NCBI GenBank assembly: GCA_030596225.1
Contig: JAUVKO010000151.1
Location: forward strand, 1 to 5,490
DNA length: 5,490 bases
Origin: Fidelibacterota bacterium
Lineage (GTDB): Bacteria > Fidelibacterota > UBA8477 > JABMPR01
Direction: 5' to 3'
The stretch's first letter is position 1; each line of letters begins with the position of its first letter. Of the stretch, positions 1 to 5,490 are shown piece by piece. The notes beneath the pieces are model-generated. The model was not told the origin of the DNA and did not search any database. It was given only the letters and a program-made list of their open reading frames with translations. Position numbers and translations under genes: made by a program.

Positions 1-613
1 TTACCATGGAATAAAGATCTCTGAGTCTGCAGCTTATCGTACCCTTAGAAGGCATGGGATCAGTAAATTAACTAAAGGAAAACGAAAGCGTTCAATCCAC
101 ACCAAGCGTTATGCTAAAACGGTCCCTGGTCATCATGTTCAAGTTGATGTTAAGTTCTTGACCCTAAGGGATATAGAGGGTAAGCGCATTCGTAGGTTTC
201 AGTATACGGCTATTGATGATGCTACCCGGATTCGTGCACTTCAGATTTATCCAAAACACAATCAGGTCTGTGCAATGAAATTCATTGATTATGTGGTTGA
301 GAAGTTTCCATTTCGGATTCACACTATTCAGACTGATAGAGGGCATGAGTTTCAAGCTCGTTTTCATTGGCATGTTGAAGATCAGGGGATGAGACATCGA
401 TATATCAAACCCAGAACGCCTTAATTAAACGGAAAGGTCGAGAGATCTCATAGAACAGACCAGGAAGAGTTTTACCAGTTGTTAACTTATAAAGGTGATG
501 TTGATCTTAACCAAAAGCTCAATGCGTGGGAAAACTTTTATAATTTTGACAGACCGCATCAATCTCATGGAGGAAAAACGCCCTATGAGGTAATGAGAGG
601 TTGTTTAACTTAA
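1..613 (+). pseudogene. IS481-family DDE transposase, 5'-truncated by the window and interrupted by a premature stop
   Basis: This is the integrase-core part of an IS481-type transposase, which would cut and join the ends of its insertion sequence. The frame is open from position 2. The first catalytic Asp lies in VQVDVKFL (about 138-161). The second is in IQTDRGHEF (about 329-355). The Glu is in LNGKVERSH (425-451), with 34 residues between the second Asp and the Glu, close to the usual DDx35E spacing. A TAA at 422-424 falls just before LNGKVERSH, where relatives usually have Gln (PQLNGKVE). A single CAA-to-TAA change would explain it. The same frame then stays open for 62 codons, through the family-typical RPHQSHGGKTPYEV ending, to a TAA at 611-613. 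A product stopping at 424 would lack the catalytic Glu, so the gene is probably dead. About 100-150 N-terminal residues, including the helix-turn-helix, should lie left of the window. The family call is firm; the single-mutation reading is inferred. Confidence 0.88.
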
Positions 614-620
614 TTGCAAT

Positions 621-648
621 TGTGTACCGCTAGATATGAAGTATCACA
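621..648 (+). repeat. Probable right terminal inverted repeat of the IS481-type element
   Basis: Seven bases after the transposase stop comes a stretch that opens with TGTGTACCG and ends in ATCACA. Read from outside inwards it begins TGTGATACTTC. IS481-family ends typically begin with TGT, so the element probably ends at about 648. The left end is outside the window, so neither the repeat match nor a target-site duplication can be tested. A 10-bp palindrome, AATTGCAATT, at 612-621 overlaps the inner edge. Confidence 0.45.
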
Positions 649-694
649 ATTCCAGGAAAAGCATTTCCGGTAGTTCAATTTAAAACGCAATCAA

Positions 695-1558
695 CTATAA
701 GATCACTTTAATTATTGTAAACAATCCCATTATCATTGTTAAAATGGCAATCACCTTTTTTAAGGAAACTTCATTGATATGCTTTACAAATTCTGTTGAA
801 ATGGGAACTGAAAGCAGTGCTCCGGCAAGAACCGGAACCAGCAAGTCCAGCGTAAAACCTTGTCCTTTCCCTAGAAATAGGATCACTCCCACCATACACG
901 TAAAACCTTCTGCAAAGGATGTGATTCCAACTGACGCCTTACCATTTATACCACTCAATAACTGTCCGCTGGTTAAGAGAGGTCCATAGCCTCCACCACT
1001 GAGTGCTTTATTGAAAGAAGCAACTGAGGCCAATAAAAACATCTTCCATGTTTTGAACATGAAAGTGCGACTGTGTAAGGCCCATATACTGATTCCAGCA
1101 GTCGTGATGATCAAGCCTATTACCAACTTCAAAATATAGGTTGGTATTTGAACAGCAATGTTAACACCGATCGTTACACCAACCACGCTCCCTAAGGCTA
1201 AAAGCATGGCTACCCGAAAATCTCTGGATTGCCTTGTAAAATCAACATTACCGGTATCATGATGGAAATAGGATGAAGCGAAACCGCTAAGAAATTCTGA
1301 AAGTAAAATGGTTGGGACCAGCTCCAGAGGCTCATATCCAAAAGCCAACAACACCGGGGTCAGGGTCGTACCGTATCCCATCCCGAGAGAGCTGTCCATG
1401 AGCTCACAGAAAAAACAGAGGGTTATCAGCCCTGCCATTCCCCAGGAAAGAGGAATATCACACACCATAATAGCTAAAATGAAAAAGCCTGTCACACAAA
1501 GAAACCACCGTTGTTTCTTTATATCCATGCTCTTTAGTATTGAGCTAAAATGGTACAT
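695..1558 (-). CDS. TauE/SafE (DUF81) family membrane permease
   Basis: This is an integral membrane protein of the TauE/SafE family, whose characterised members move sulfite, sulfoacetate or other small organic anions across the inner membrane. The substrate here cannot be read from sequence. The start chosen is the ATG at 1556-1558 (287 residues), because GAGGT at 1564-1568 sits 5 nt upstream. An ATG at 1568-1570 in the same frame (291 residues) has no good ribosome-binding site. About eight hydrophobic segments are visible. The family's internal duplication shows as two glycine-rich motifs: DSSLGMGYGTTLTP (about residues 55-68) and NKALSGGGYGPLLTSG (about 183-198). Length is normal and the C terminus is intact. 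The stop is TAG at 695-697, about 46 bp from the inferred IS end. The gene is separated from the acetyl-CoA operon by over 300 bp and has its own candidate promoter, so a functional link to that operon is not shown. Confidence 0.88.
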   Translation of the reverse strand: MYHFSSILKSMDIKKQRWFLCVTGFFILAIMVCDIPLSWGMAGLITLCFFCELMDSSLGMGYGTTLTPVLLAFGYEPLELVPTILLSEFLSGFASSYFHHDTGNVDFTRQSRDFRVAMLLALGSVVGVTIGVNIAVQIPTYILKLVIGLIITTAGISIWALHSRTFMFKTWKMFLLASVASFNKALSGGGYGPLLTSGQLLSGINGKASVGITSFAEGFTCMVGVILFLGKGQGFTLDLLVPVLAGALLSVPISTEFVKHINEVSLKKVIAILTMIMGLFTIIKVIL

Positions 1559-1563
1559 ATTTG

Positions 1564-1568
1564 ACCTC
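1564..1568 (-). promoter_or_regulatory. Ribosome-binding site that decides the TauE/SafE start
   Basis: On the minus strand the sequence reads ATGAGGTCAAATATG. GAGGT is a good Shine-Dalgarno core placed 5 nt before the second ATG (1556-1558) and overlapping the first ATG (1568-1570). It favours the shorter product by four residues. Confidence 0.6.
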
Positions 1569-1608
1569 ATGTTTTAATTTGCTTTAATTTCCAGCACTTC
1601 ATGCATTA

Positions 1609-1637
1609 AAGATATGATGCATATCATATGCTTACAA
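1609..1637 (-). promoter_or_regulatory. Putative promoter of the TauE/SafE gene with overlapping inverted repeats
   Basis: On the minus strand, TTGTAA (1632-1637) and TATCTT (1609-1614) are 17 nt apart. Each matches four of six bases of the sigma-70 -35 and -10 consensus. The predicted start at about 1602 gives a leader of roughly 44 nt before the chosen ATG. Two overlapping inverted repeats cover the element: GCATATcATATGC (1619-1631) in the spacer next to the -35, and GATATGatgCATATC (1611-1625) reaching over the -10. This is where a repressor operator would be expected. The promoter call is inferred from spacing and position only, and the region is AT-rich, so chance matches are possible. 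Confidence 0.42.
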
Positions 1638-1663
1638 ACAGTTATTAATATTGGCATCTATGA

Positions 1664-1677
1664 ATGTTATATAACAT
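1664..1677. promoter_or_regulatory. Perfect 14-bp palindrome, possible regulator-binding site
   Basis: ATGTTATATAACAT is an exact 14-bp palindrome. Its centre is about 69 bp upstream of the predicted TauE/SafE transcription start, a position compatible with an activator site. The half-sites TGTTA/TAACA are only 2 bp apart, which does not fit the CRP/FNR spacing. I do not recognise the cognate regulator, and AT-rich palindromes can arise by chance. Confidence 0.3.
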
Positions 1678-1737
1678 ATTTATACAAAGTTTAATAATGC
1701 TCAGAGAAACTATTTTCCAGGTAAATATTTCTTCTTG

Positions 1738-1759
1738 TCCGATACCTGCTGGTACCGGA
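1738..1759 (-). repeat. Short inverted repeat / hairpin with 9-bp stem
   Basis: TCCGATACC (1738-1746) and GGTACCGGA (1751-1759) flank a 4-nt loop. The single mismatch (A1742 against C1755) becomes a G-U pair when read as minus-strand RNA, so the hairpin is complete in the direction of the upstream operon. No T-run follows on either strand, so I do not call it a terminator. It is the last of three hairpins met by a transcript leaving the operon. Confidence 0.4.
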
Positions 1760-1773
1760 ATATTATCTAAGGT

Positions 1774-1799
1774 AAAGGCAGTCCAACCGGATTGCCTTT
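1774..1799 (-). terminator. Probable transcription terminator hairpin of the acetyl-CoA synthetase operon
   Basis: AAAGGCAGTCC (1774-1784) and GGATTGCCTTT (1789-1799) form an 11-bp stem around an AACC loop. The one imperfect pair (1781/1792) is G-U on the plus strand and C-A on the minus strand. The AAAGGC...GCCTTT stem, with A and T tracts at its base, has the form of an intrinsic terminator. The only genes reading towards it are on the minus strand; the operon's last stop codon is about 104 nt away. No clean T-run follows (minus-strand tail ACCTTAG), so efficiency is uncertain. Confidence 0.45.
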
Positions 1800-1807
1800 G
1801 CTATTTA

Positions 1808-1886
1808 ATACCAATTGCACCTCAAACTTGCACTAAATTTCTGCATATTTTCCCGTTTTAGTGCACCTTTGAAATACAATTGGTAT
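1808..1886. repeat. 79-bp imperfect palindrome, MITE-like or REP-like element
   Basis: The ends are exact 10-bp inverted repeats: ATACCAATTG (1808-1817) and CAATTGGTAT (1877-1886). The arms continue to a second exact 9-bp pair, TGCACTAAA (1829-1837) with TTTAGTGCA (1857-1865), around a 19-nt loop. In total 25 of 30 arm positions pair as Watson-Crick. Three of the five mismatches become G-U pairs in minus-strand RNA. The element starts 16 bp past the stop codon of the P-loop/DRTGG gene and ends 8 bp before the terminator-like hairpin, as if inserted between them. No convincing target-site duplication is visible. No coding capacity is apparent. It could instead be a structured 3' UTR. Confidence 0.6.
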
Positions 1887-1902
1887 AAGCAATACTTTCT
1901 GC

Positions 1903-2940
1903 CTACTGCAGGAGATCAGAATACTTGACATGTTCCTTGATCAATTGCTGTAGTTGAGCCATTCTATCTGAATCATCTTTGGCAAGCAACGAAACCAGGT
2001 TATCCACTTTTTTTGCTGCGTTGAAAGTATCCTGCGCCACTAGCAGCAAAGGAACACTAGCAGCAGATGCTTTGGCTATGATGTTGGGAGGCGGCAAGAT
2101 ATTATTGGTCAAAATGATACCTGCAGCTTGAGTATCAAGAGCAGCCAGAATCATATCACTGCGATCACCACTGGTGATGACCAATTTTGATTCCTTATTA
2201 AAGCGTTGGACCCTTAGAACTGCATCAGCTGACATGGCACCAACGACTACATTCTTAATGGTATTTGACAAGCCTTTGTCACCAGCCAAAACTTTGGCAA
2301 AGAAGAGATCTGACAGGAACTGCATAGTGGGATGAGTTAGATTTTCTATAAAAGGAATAATGCCCAGAAGTGGTAGCTGCAAAGCTTCAAAATGCTCATG
2401 ATAAACCGCTTCAAAATCTTCGATGTCATGCACCTTATTGATGATGACCCCGGCTAGCTTCACCTTGGTGTGTTCCAGCGTTCTTTTTAATGCATAAGCA
2501 TCATCACAGATCTGGTCATTCGTTCCACTGAGGATCACCAGTAACTCACCGTCCAGATATTTGCACAAGGACAAGGCATCAAGATGTACTGAAAGTCCCC
2601 GATTCAGCTCTGTGCCACTTTCGATAAACATGAACTCTTTCCCGACAGAGTTCAGAGCAGCGATTTCCCTGACTTTTTCAGCTGTTGTGTTTTTATCATA
2701 CATAAACCGTAGTTTCGAGTGATCAAAACCAATGCTCATTGCTTCAGGAGACTCTTCGGCACCCATTGCAGTGGTGCAGGCGGCTGCATCAAAATCCCAG
2801 AGCCGTTTCTTGCGATAAAGCAAACGATCTCCAAATGGTTTCAAATAACCCATCTGTTGCGAGGAATTTTTGGTCAGCCCTACGATCACACTGGTTTTTC
2901 CGGCATCTTTCCGAAGGGAAGTTACAATAATATTTTTCAT
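1903..2940 (-). CDS. BioD-like P-loop plus DRTGG domain protein (phosphotransacetylase N-terminal-like, COG0857 type)
   Basis: This 345-residue cytosolic protein matches the N-terminal regulatory half of long-form phosphotransacetylases. A dethiobiotin-synthetase-like nucleotide-binding domain comes first: P-loop SLRKDAGKTS at residues 8-17 (the usual first Gly is Ser8), KPFG at 34-37, FIESGTE at 105-111 and GVIINKV at 164-170. A DRTGG domain follows (about 230-320), with its signature as ITSGDRSDM at 255-263. The catalytic PTA_PTB domain of real phosphotransacetylases is absent: the protein ends naturally at TAG. It is therefore not expected to make acetyl phosphate. Its ATG overlaps the stop of the synthetase gene (ATGA, 2937-2940), and AAAGAGG (2951-2957) inside that gene is its ribosome-binding site, 10 nt upstream. 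A regulatory or accessory role for the synthetase is inferred from this coupling. A BioD role is unlikely because no biotin genes are nearby and a DRTGG domain is present. Confidence 0.82.
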   Translation of the reverse strand: MKNIIVTSLRKDAGKTSVIVGLTKNSSQQMGYLKPFGDRLLYRKKRLWDFDAAACTTAMGAEESPEAMSIGFDHSKLRFMYDKNTTAEKVREIAALNSVGKEFMFIESGTELNRGLSVHLDALSLCKYLDGELLVILSGTNDQICDDAYALKRTLEHTKVKLAGVIINKVHDIEDFEAVYHEHFEALQLPLLGIIPFIENLTHPTMQFLSDLFFAKVLAGDKGLSNTIKNVVVGAMSADAVLRVQRFNKESKLVITSGDRSDMILAALDTQAAGIILTNNILPPPNIIAKASAASVPLLLVAQDTFNAAKKVDNLVSLLAKDDSDRMAQLQQLIKEHVKYSDLLQ

Positions 2941-5072
2941 GATTTTATATCCTCTTTATCGTCAGATAATAATACACGTATATCAACAGCACGAGCACCT
3001 GTCCCCTGCTCATAAACCACCATTGGATTGATCTCGATATCAGTTATTCTGGGAACCATACTGATCAGAGCAGACACTTTTTCCAAAGCTATGATTATGC
3101 TTTCTATGTCTTTTCTGGCTTCACCACGTACCCCAAGTAACAAGGGATAGGAGCGAATTTCCTTGATCATGGTTCGAATCTCATTTTGACTGAGTGGAAC
3201 AGCACGAAAAGCCACATCTTTCATCACTTCAACATAGATCCCACCCAAACCAAACATGAGTGTGGGTCCAAAATTAGCATCACGACGACCACCGAGGATC
3301 ACCTCAGTGCCGGCTCTGATCTGCTCCACCACCTCAATCCCATCGATGATAGCATTAGGCACATTGGCTTTACAGGAGTGAATGATAGTTTGATAGCCAT
3401 CTATCACCTCATCCCGATTATCCAGATCCAGTAACACCCCACCGGCATCACTTTTATGCAGAATATCCCGGGAAACCACTTTCATAACTACCGGATAACC
3501 AATTTCATCAGCCAAAGTCACCGCTTCCTGAACCGATTGAACGACACCACCTCTGGGACCCGGCAAGTCAGCAGCTGTTAGAAGCCCCTGACCTTCCTCT
3601 GCCAGAAGAAAACTACGCCCGTCTGCCAAAGCACTATCGATGAGTCGATTTACTGCATTTACATCAATCTCAGCTTCGGTATAAGCAACAACATCCTGCT
3701 TTTGCACCTTGCGAATAAAATGTAATGCGCCCAGACATGAAATGCCGTCATAGACATCTCTATATACGGGAACGTTATCTTTATACAAGGCTGTGATAGC
3801 CTTTTCAGTTTTTTCACCCCCAAATACAGAAAAAGTGATCGGCTTGCCCTTAGCTTGATACTGACTGTATATTTCATCGATCATTTCGGTCAATTCTTGT
3901 GAATTCATCATGGCAGTTTCACAATACAGAGCAATGACCGATTGGATATTGTCATCAACAAGGGCTTCTTCCAGGGATTTTACATAGTCCGCTTTAGTGG
4001 CTTCCCCAGTGATATCAACCGGATTCTTGGTTGAACCAAAGCCGTGAGCCACGCTTTCAAAGGTTTCTCTTAACTTCTCCTGATCATCATAGAGCTTGAT
4101 ATCATATTTCTCACAGGCATCAGTAGCCATGACACCAACACCACCACCGTTGGTGATAATGATGGTATTTCGACCCTGAGGAATCGGAGTGTGTGACAAG
4201 AACTTACTCCATTCCAGAGCTTCCTGAATACTTTCAGCCCTTAAGACACCACACTGACGCATAATGGCATCAAAAACTTTGTCAGAGCCGGCAAGAGACC
4301 CGGTATGACTGGCAGCGGCCACAGCTCCGCGCTTAGAACGCCCTGATTTGATCACAATCACCGGTTTAACGCGAGTCGCCCGTTTAAGCATAGCTACCAG
4401 TCGCTCACCCTCCTGGATACCTTCTACATACATCAGGATGATCTTGGTCTCTTCCTGATCAATGAGGTATTCCAAAAGGTCGGATTCATTGATATCAGTT
4501 TTGTTACCCACCGAAATGATAGATGATAAACCAATATTTTGGACTGCTGTCTTACCGATCATCGCGATTCCCAAAGCACCGCTCTGAGTAATAATCGCCA
4601 CATTTCCGGGACGAATATCACGGGGGCCGAAGGTCGCATTCAGAGATACTTTGGAAGAATAGTGTCCGAAAATATTGGGTCCTAATACACGCATATGATG
4701 AGTACGGGCATAATTCAGGACACGTTGTTCCTCTTCAAGATTTCCGACCTCAGAGAACCCGGAAGAGATGATTGTTAGAAATTTGACATTCTTTTTGGCA
4801 CAACTAACTACAGCATCATACACAAAACGGGCAGGAATTGAGATAACCGCCACATCAACGTCATCTTCAACATCCTCGATATTTTTCAGAATATTCAGGC
4901 CCAGGGCCTGTCCCCCTTTGGGATTAACGGGATATATTTTACCCTGATACCCGACTTCGATCATATTCTCCAGGATTTTGTATCCGATCTTGCCCGGTTC
5001 CCGGCTTACGCCAATTACAGCGACGCTTCTGGGTTCGAATAATAACTTTATGTCAGGTTTACTATCTATCAT
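2937..5072 (-). CDS. Acetate/acyl-CoA ligase (ADP-forming), fused alpha and beta subunits
   Basis: This enzyme interconverts acyl-CoA + ADP + phosphate with the acid + CoA + ATP, giving substrate-level ATP from acetyl-CoA or activating acids in reverse. At 711 residues it is normal for the fused form. Domains in order: CoA-binding Rossmann fold (about 10-135, starting LFEPRSVAVIGVSREPGKIG), succinyl-CoA-ligase-like domains (about 153-455) and an ATP-grasp domain (about 470-700). The alpha phosphohistidine is His256 in AAASHTGSLAG. The second histidine, on the ATP-grasp side, is His539 in DILHKSDAGGV. The ATP-grasp metal-binding EINP is at 680-683, and FGPTLMFGLGGIYVEV (601-616) is strongly conserved. 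With both histidines present it should be catalytically active, unlike the synthetase-like halves of Pat-type acetyltransferases, which I recall lacking the histidine. The start ATG overlaps the GNAT stop by 4 nt, with GGAAAG just upstream. Substrate could be acetate or a longer or branched acid; sequence does not decide. Confidence 0.93.
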   Translation of the reverse strand: MIDSKPDIKLLFEPRSVAVIGVSREPGKIGYKILENMIEVGYQGKIYPVNPKGGQALGLNILKNIEDVEDDVDVAVISIPARFVYDAVVSCAKKNVKFLTIISSGFSEVGNLEEEQRVLNYARTHHMRVLGPNIFGHYSSKVSLNATFGPRDIRPGNVAIITQSGALGIAMIGKTAVQNIGLSSIISVGNKTDINESDLLEYLIDQEETKIILMYVEGIQEGERLVAMLKRATRVKPVIVIKSGRSKRGAVAAASHTGSLAGSDKVFDAIMRQCGVLRAESIQEALEWSKFLSHTPIPQGRNTIIITNGGGVGVMATDACEKYDIKLYDDQEKLRETFESVAHGFGSTKNPVDITGEATKADYVKSLEEALVDDNIQSVIALYCETAMMNSQELTEMIDEIYSQYQAKGKPITFSVFGGEKTEKAITALYKDNVPVYRDVYDGISCLGALHFIRKVQKQDVVAYTEAEIDVNAVNRLIDSALADGRSFLLAEEGQGLLTAADLPGPRGGVVQSVQEAVTLADEIGYPVVMKVVSRDILHKSDAGGVLLDLDNRDEVIDGYQTIIHSCKANVPNAIIDGIEVVEQIRAGTEVILGGRRDANFGPTLMFGLGGIYVEVMKDVAFRAVPLSQNEIRTMIKEIRSYPLLLGVRGEARKDIESIIIALEKVSALISMVPRITDIEINPMVVYEQGTGARAVDIRVLLSDDKEDIKS

Positions 5073-5490
5073 TTACTTTCCAGAAATGTCATTTTCATTT
5101 CATACATTCCACCTGAAATATGTTTCTGTACATCAAATCCCATACTATCAAATAAGTGCATCATTCTGGTATTACTGATGATCACATCAGCTGTAAATCC
5201 CAGAAGTCCCTGCTTCTTGGCCAGGAGAGTTAGATAGCGCAACAATTCACGTCCAACCCCCAATTCCTGATGGTCATCTCTGATCACAAACGCCACATCA
5301 GCAGTATGGGTAGACCCAATGATGGCATACTGTCCCAAGCCAACCAAATGTTCCCTGTCTCCTTCATGTATGAAAGCTAGGAGAATGATCTCGCTGGTAT
5401 AATCGATGACCACAAAATCTTGCAACCTCTCGTGAGGCATATCCTTCCTTTCAGAGATAAAACGGCGCTGCAGACTGGCATCTGACAAGG
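5069..5490 (-). CDS. GNAT-family N-acetyltransferase, 5'-partial (Pat/PatZ-like acetyltransferase domain)
   Basis: This is the C-terminal part of an acetyl-CoA-dependent acetyltransferase. The frame is open to the window edge. The first ATG inside it (17th codon from 5488) falls within conserved sequence, and a TTG at 5486-5488 has no upstream context to support it, so the true start lies beyond 5490. The acetyl-CoA pyrophosphate-binding loop is QELGVGRELL (about residues 74-83 counted from 5488), preceded by the ADVAFVIRDD strand. NTRMMHLFDSMGF (about 106-118) is the usual C-terminal helix and strand. The early LSDASLQRRFIS stretch resembles the GNAT half of protein acetyltransferases such as Pat/PatZ and relatives that modify acyl-CoA synthetases. 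It ends in TGA at 5069-5071, inside the ATGA overlap with the synthetase gene. Acetylation of that synthetase, or of another lysine target, is inferred. Small-molecule acetylation is possible. Confidence 0.85.
   Translation of the reverse strand, partial: LSDASLQRRFISERKDMPHERLQDFVVIDYTSEIILLAFIHEGDREHLVGLGQYAIIGSTHTADVAFVIRDDHQELGVGRELLRYLTLLAKKQGLLGFTADVIISNTRMMHLFDSMGFDVQKHISGGMYEMKMTFLESK

Larger units (their letters stand above)
1571..1902. other. Gene-free intergenic stretch with promoter and hairpins
   Basis: These 332 bases lie between the TauE/SafE start and the end of the operon. From left to right they hold the TauE/SafE leader and putative promoter (about 1571-1637), a 14-bp palindrome (1664-1677), a featureless AT-rich part (about 1678-1737) and three hairpins (1738-1886). 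A 65-codon open frame on the plus strand (1664-1861) has no ribosome-binding site and runs into the palindromic element, so I do not call it a gene. Confidence 0.6.
2937..5490 (-). other. Operon junctions: GNAT, ADP-forming synthetase, P-loop/DRTGG protein with ATGA overlaps
   Basis: The stop of each gene overlaps the start of the next by 4 nt as ATGA (5069-5072 and 2937-2940). This indicates one transcript and probable translational coupling, so the three proteins should be made together. The operon promoter lies beyond the right edge. I see no terminator or promoter inside the coding stretch. Confidence 0.8.

Noticed and set aside
421..428. TTAATTAA palindrome at the transposase stop
   Set aside because: It falls within coding sequence and is explained by the nonsense codon followed by Leu-Asn; no sign of a regulatory role.
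652..670. Hairpin CC(A)GGAAA-AGCA-TTTCCGG between the IS end and the TauE/SafE stop, considered as the permease terminator
   Set aside because: The stem is only 7 bp with a bulged A, and no T-run follows on the minus strand (tail AATTGTG).
1664..1861. 65-codon open frame on the plus strand
   Set aside because: No ribosome-binding site, the composition follows the AT-rich spacer, it overlaps all three hairpins, and the product resembles nothing I know.
1903..2940. Dethiobiotin synthetase (BioD) or complete phosphotransacetylase
   Set aside because: A C-terminal DRTGG domain and the acetyl-CoA synthetase context argue against BioD; absence of the PTA_PTB domain argues against phosphotransacetylase.
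2719..3015. Plus-strand open frames opposite the operon
   Set aside because: They lie antisense to well-supported conserved genes and have no recognisable domains or start signals.
5486..5488. TTG as the start codon of the GNAT gene
   Set aside because: Only two bases remain upstream, so no ribosome-binding site can be seen, and GNAT-like sequence appears to continue across the edge.
1..5490. CRISPR array, tRNA or rRNA
   Set aside because: No regularly spaced direct repeats and no recognisable tRNA or rRNA sequence on reading both strands.

Overview
The window looks like bacterial chromosome of fairly low to moderate GC. The evidence is Shine-Dalgarno-like start sites, an IS481-type insertion sequence and tightly overlapping genes. 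The right-hand operon carries an ADP-forming acetyl-CoA synthetase, an enzyme common in archaea and in some mainly anaerobic bacterial lineages. I cannot place the organism more precisely from sequence alone.

Layout. Positions 1-613 (+) hold the C-terminal two thirds of an IS481-family DDE transposase, cut by the left window edge and broken by an in-frame TAA. The probable right end of the element lies at about 621-648. A short spacer follows, then a TauE/SafE-family membrane permease on the minus strand (695-1558). Its own putative promoter, at 1609-1637, has nested inverted repeats around the -10 and spacer. Further upstream is a perfect 14-bp palindrome (1664-1677). The gene-free stretch 1571-1902 also contains three hairpin-forming inverted repeats (1738-1759, 1774-1799, 1808-1886). 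The last is a 79-bp imperfect palindrome with exact 10-bp ends, resembling a miniature mobile or REP-like element.

The rest of the window is a minus-strand operon read from right to left: a GNAT acetyltransferase (5' end outside the window), a fused alpha-beta ADP-forming acetyl/acyl-CoA synthetase of 711 residues, and a 345-residue BioD-like P-loop plus DRTGG protein. Both gene junctions are 4-nt ATGA overlaps, so translation is probably coupled. Both phosphotransfer histidines of the synthetase are present, so the enzyme is probably active. It would convert acetyl-CoA (or another acyl-CoA), ADP and phosphate to acid, CoA and ATP, or run in reverse. The P-loop/DRTGG protein matches the N-terminal regulatory half of long phosphotransacetylases but has no phosphotransacetylase domain. 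The GNAT resembles the acetyltransferase half of Pat/PatZ-type enzymes, where it is fused to a synthetase-like domain. My reading, an inference, is an acetate/acetyl-CoA energy module with two candidate regulatory partners. The most interesting points are this three-gene arrangement and the structured DNA at 1571-1902. I see no clear evidence of a wholly new system.
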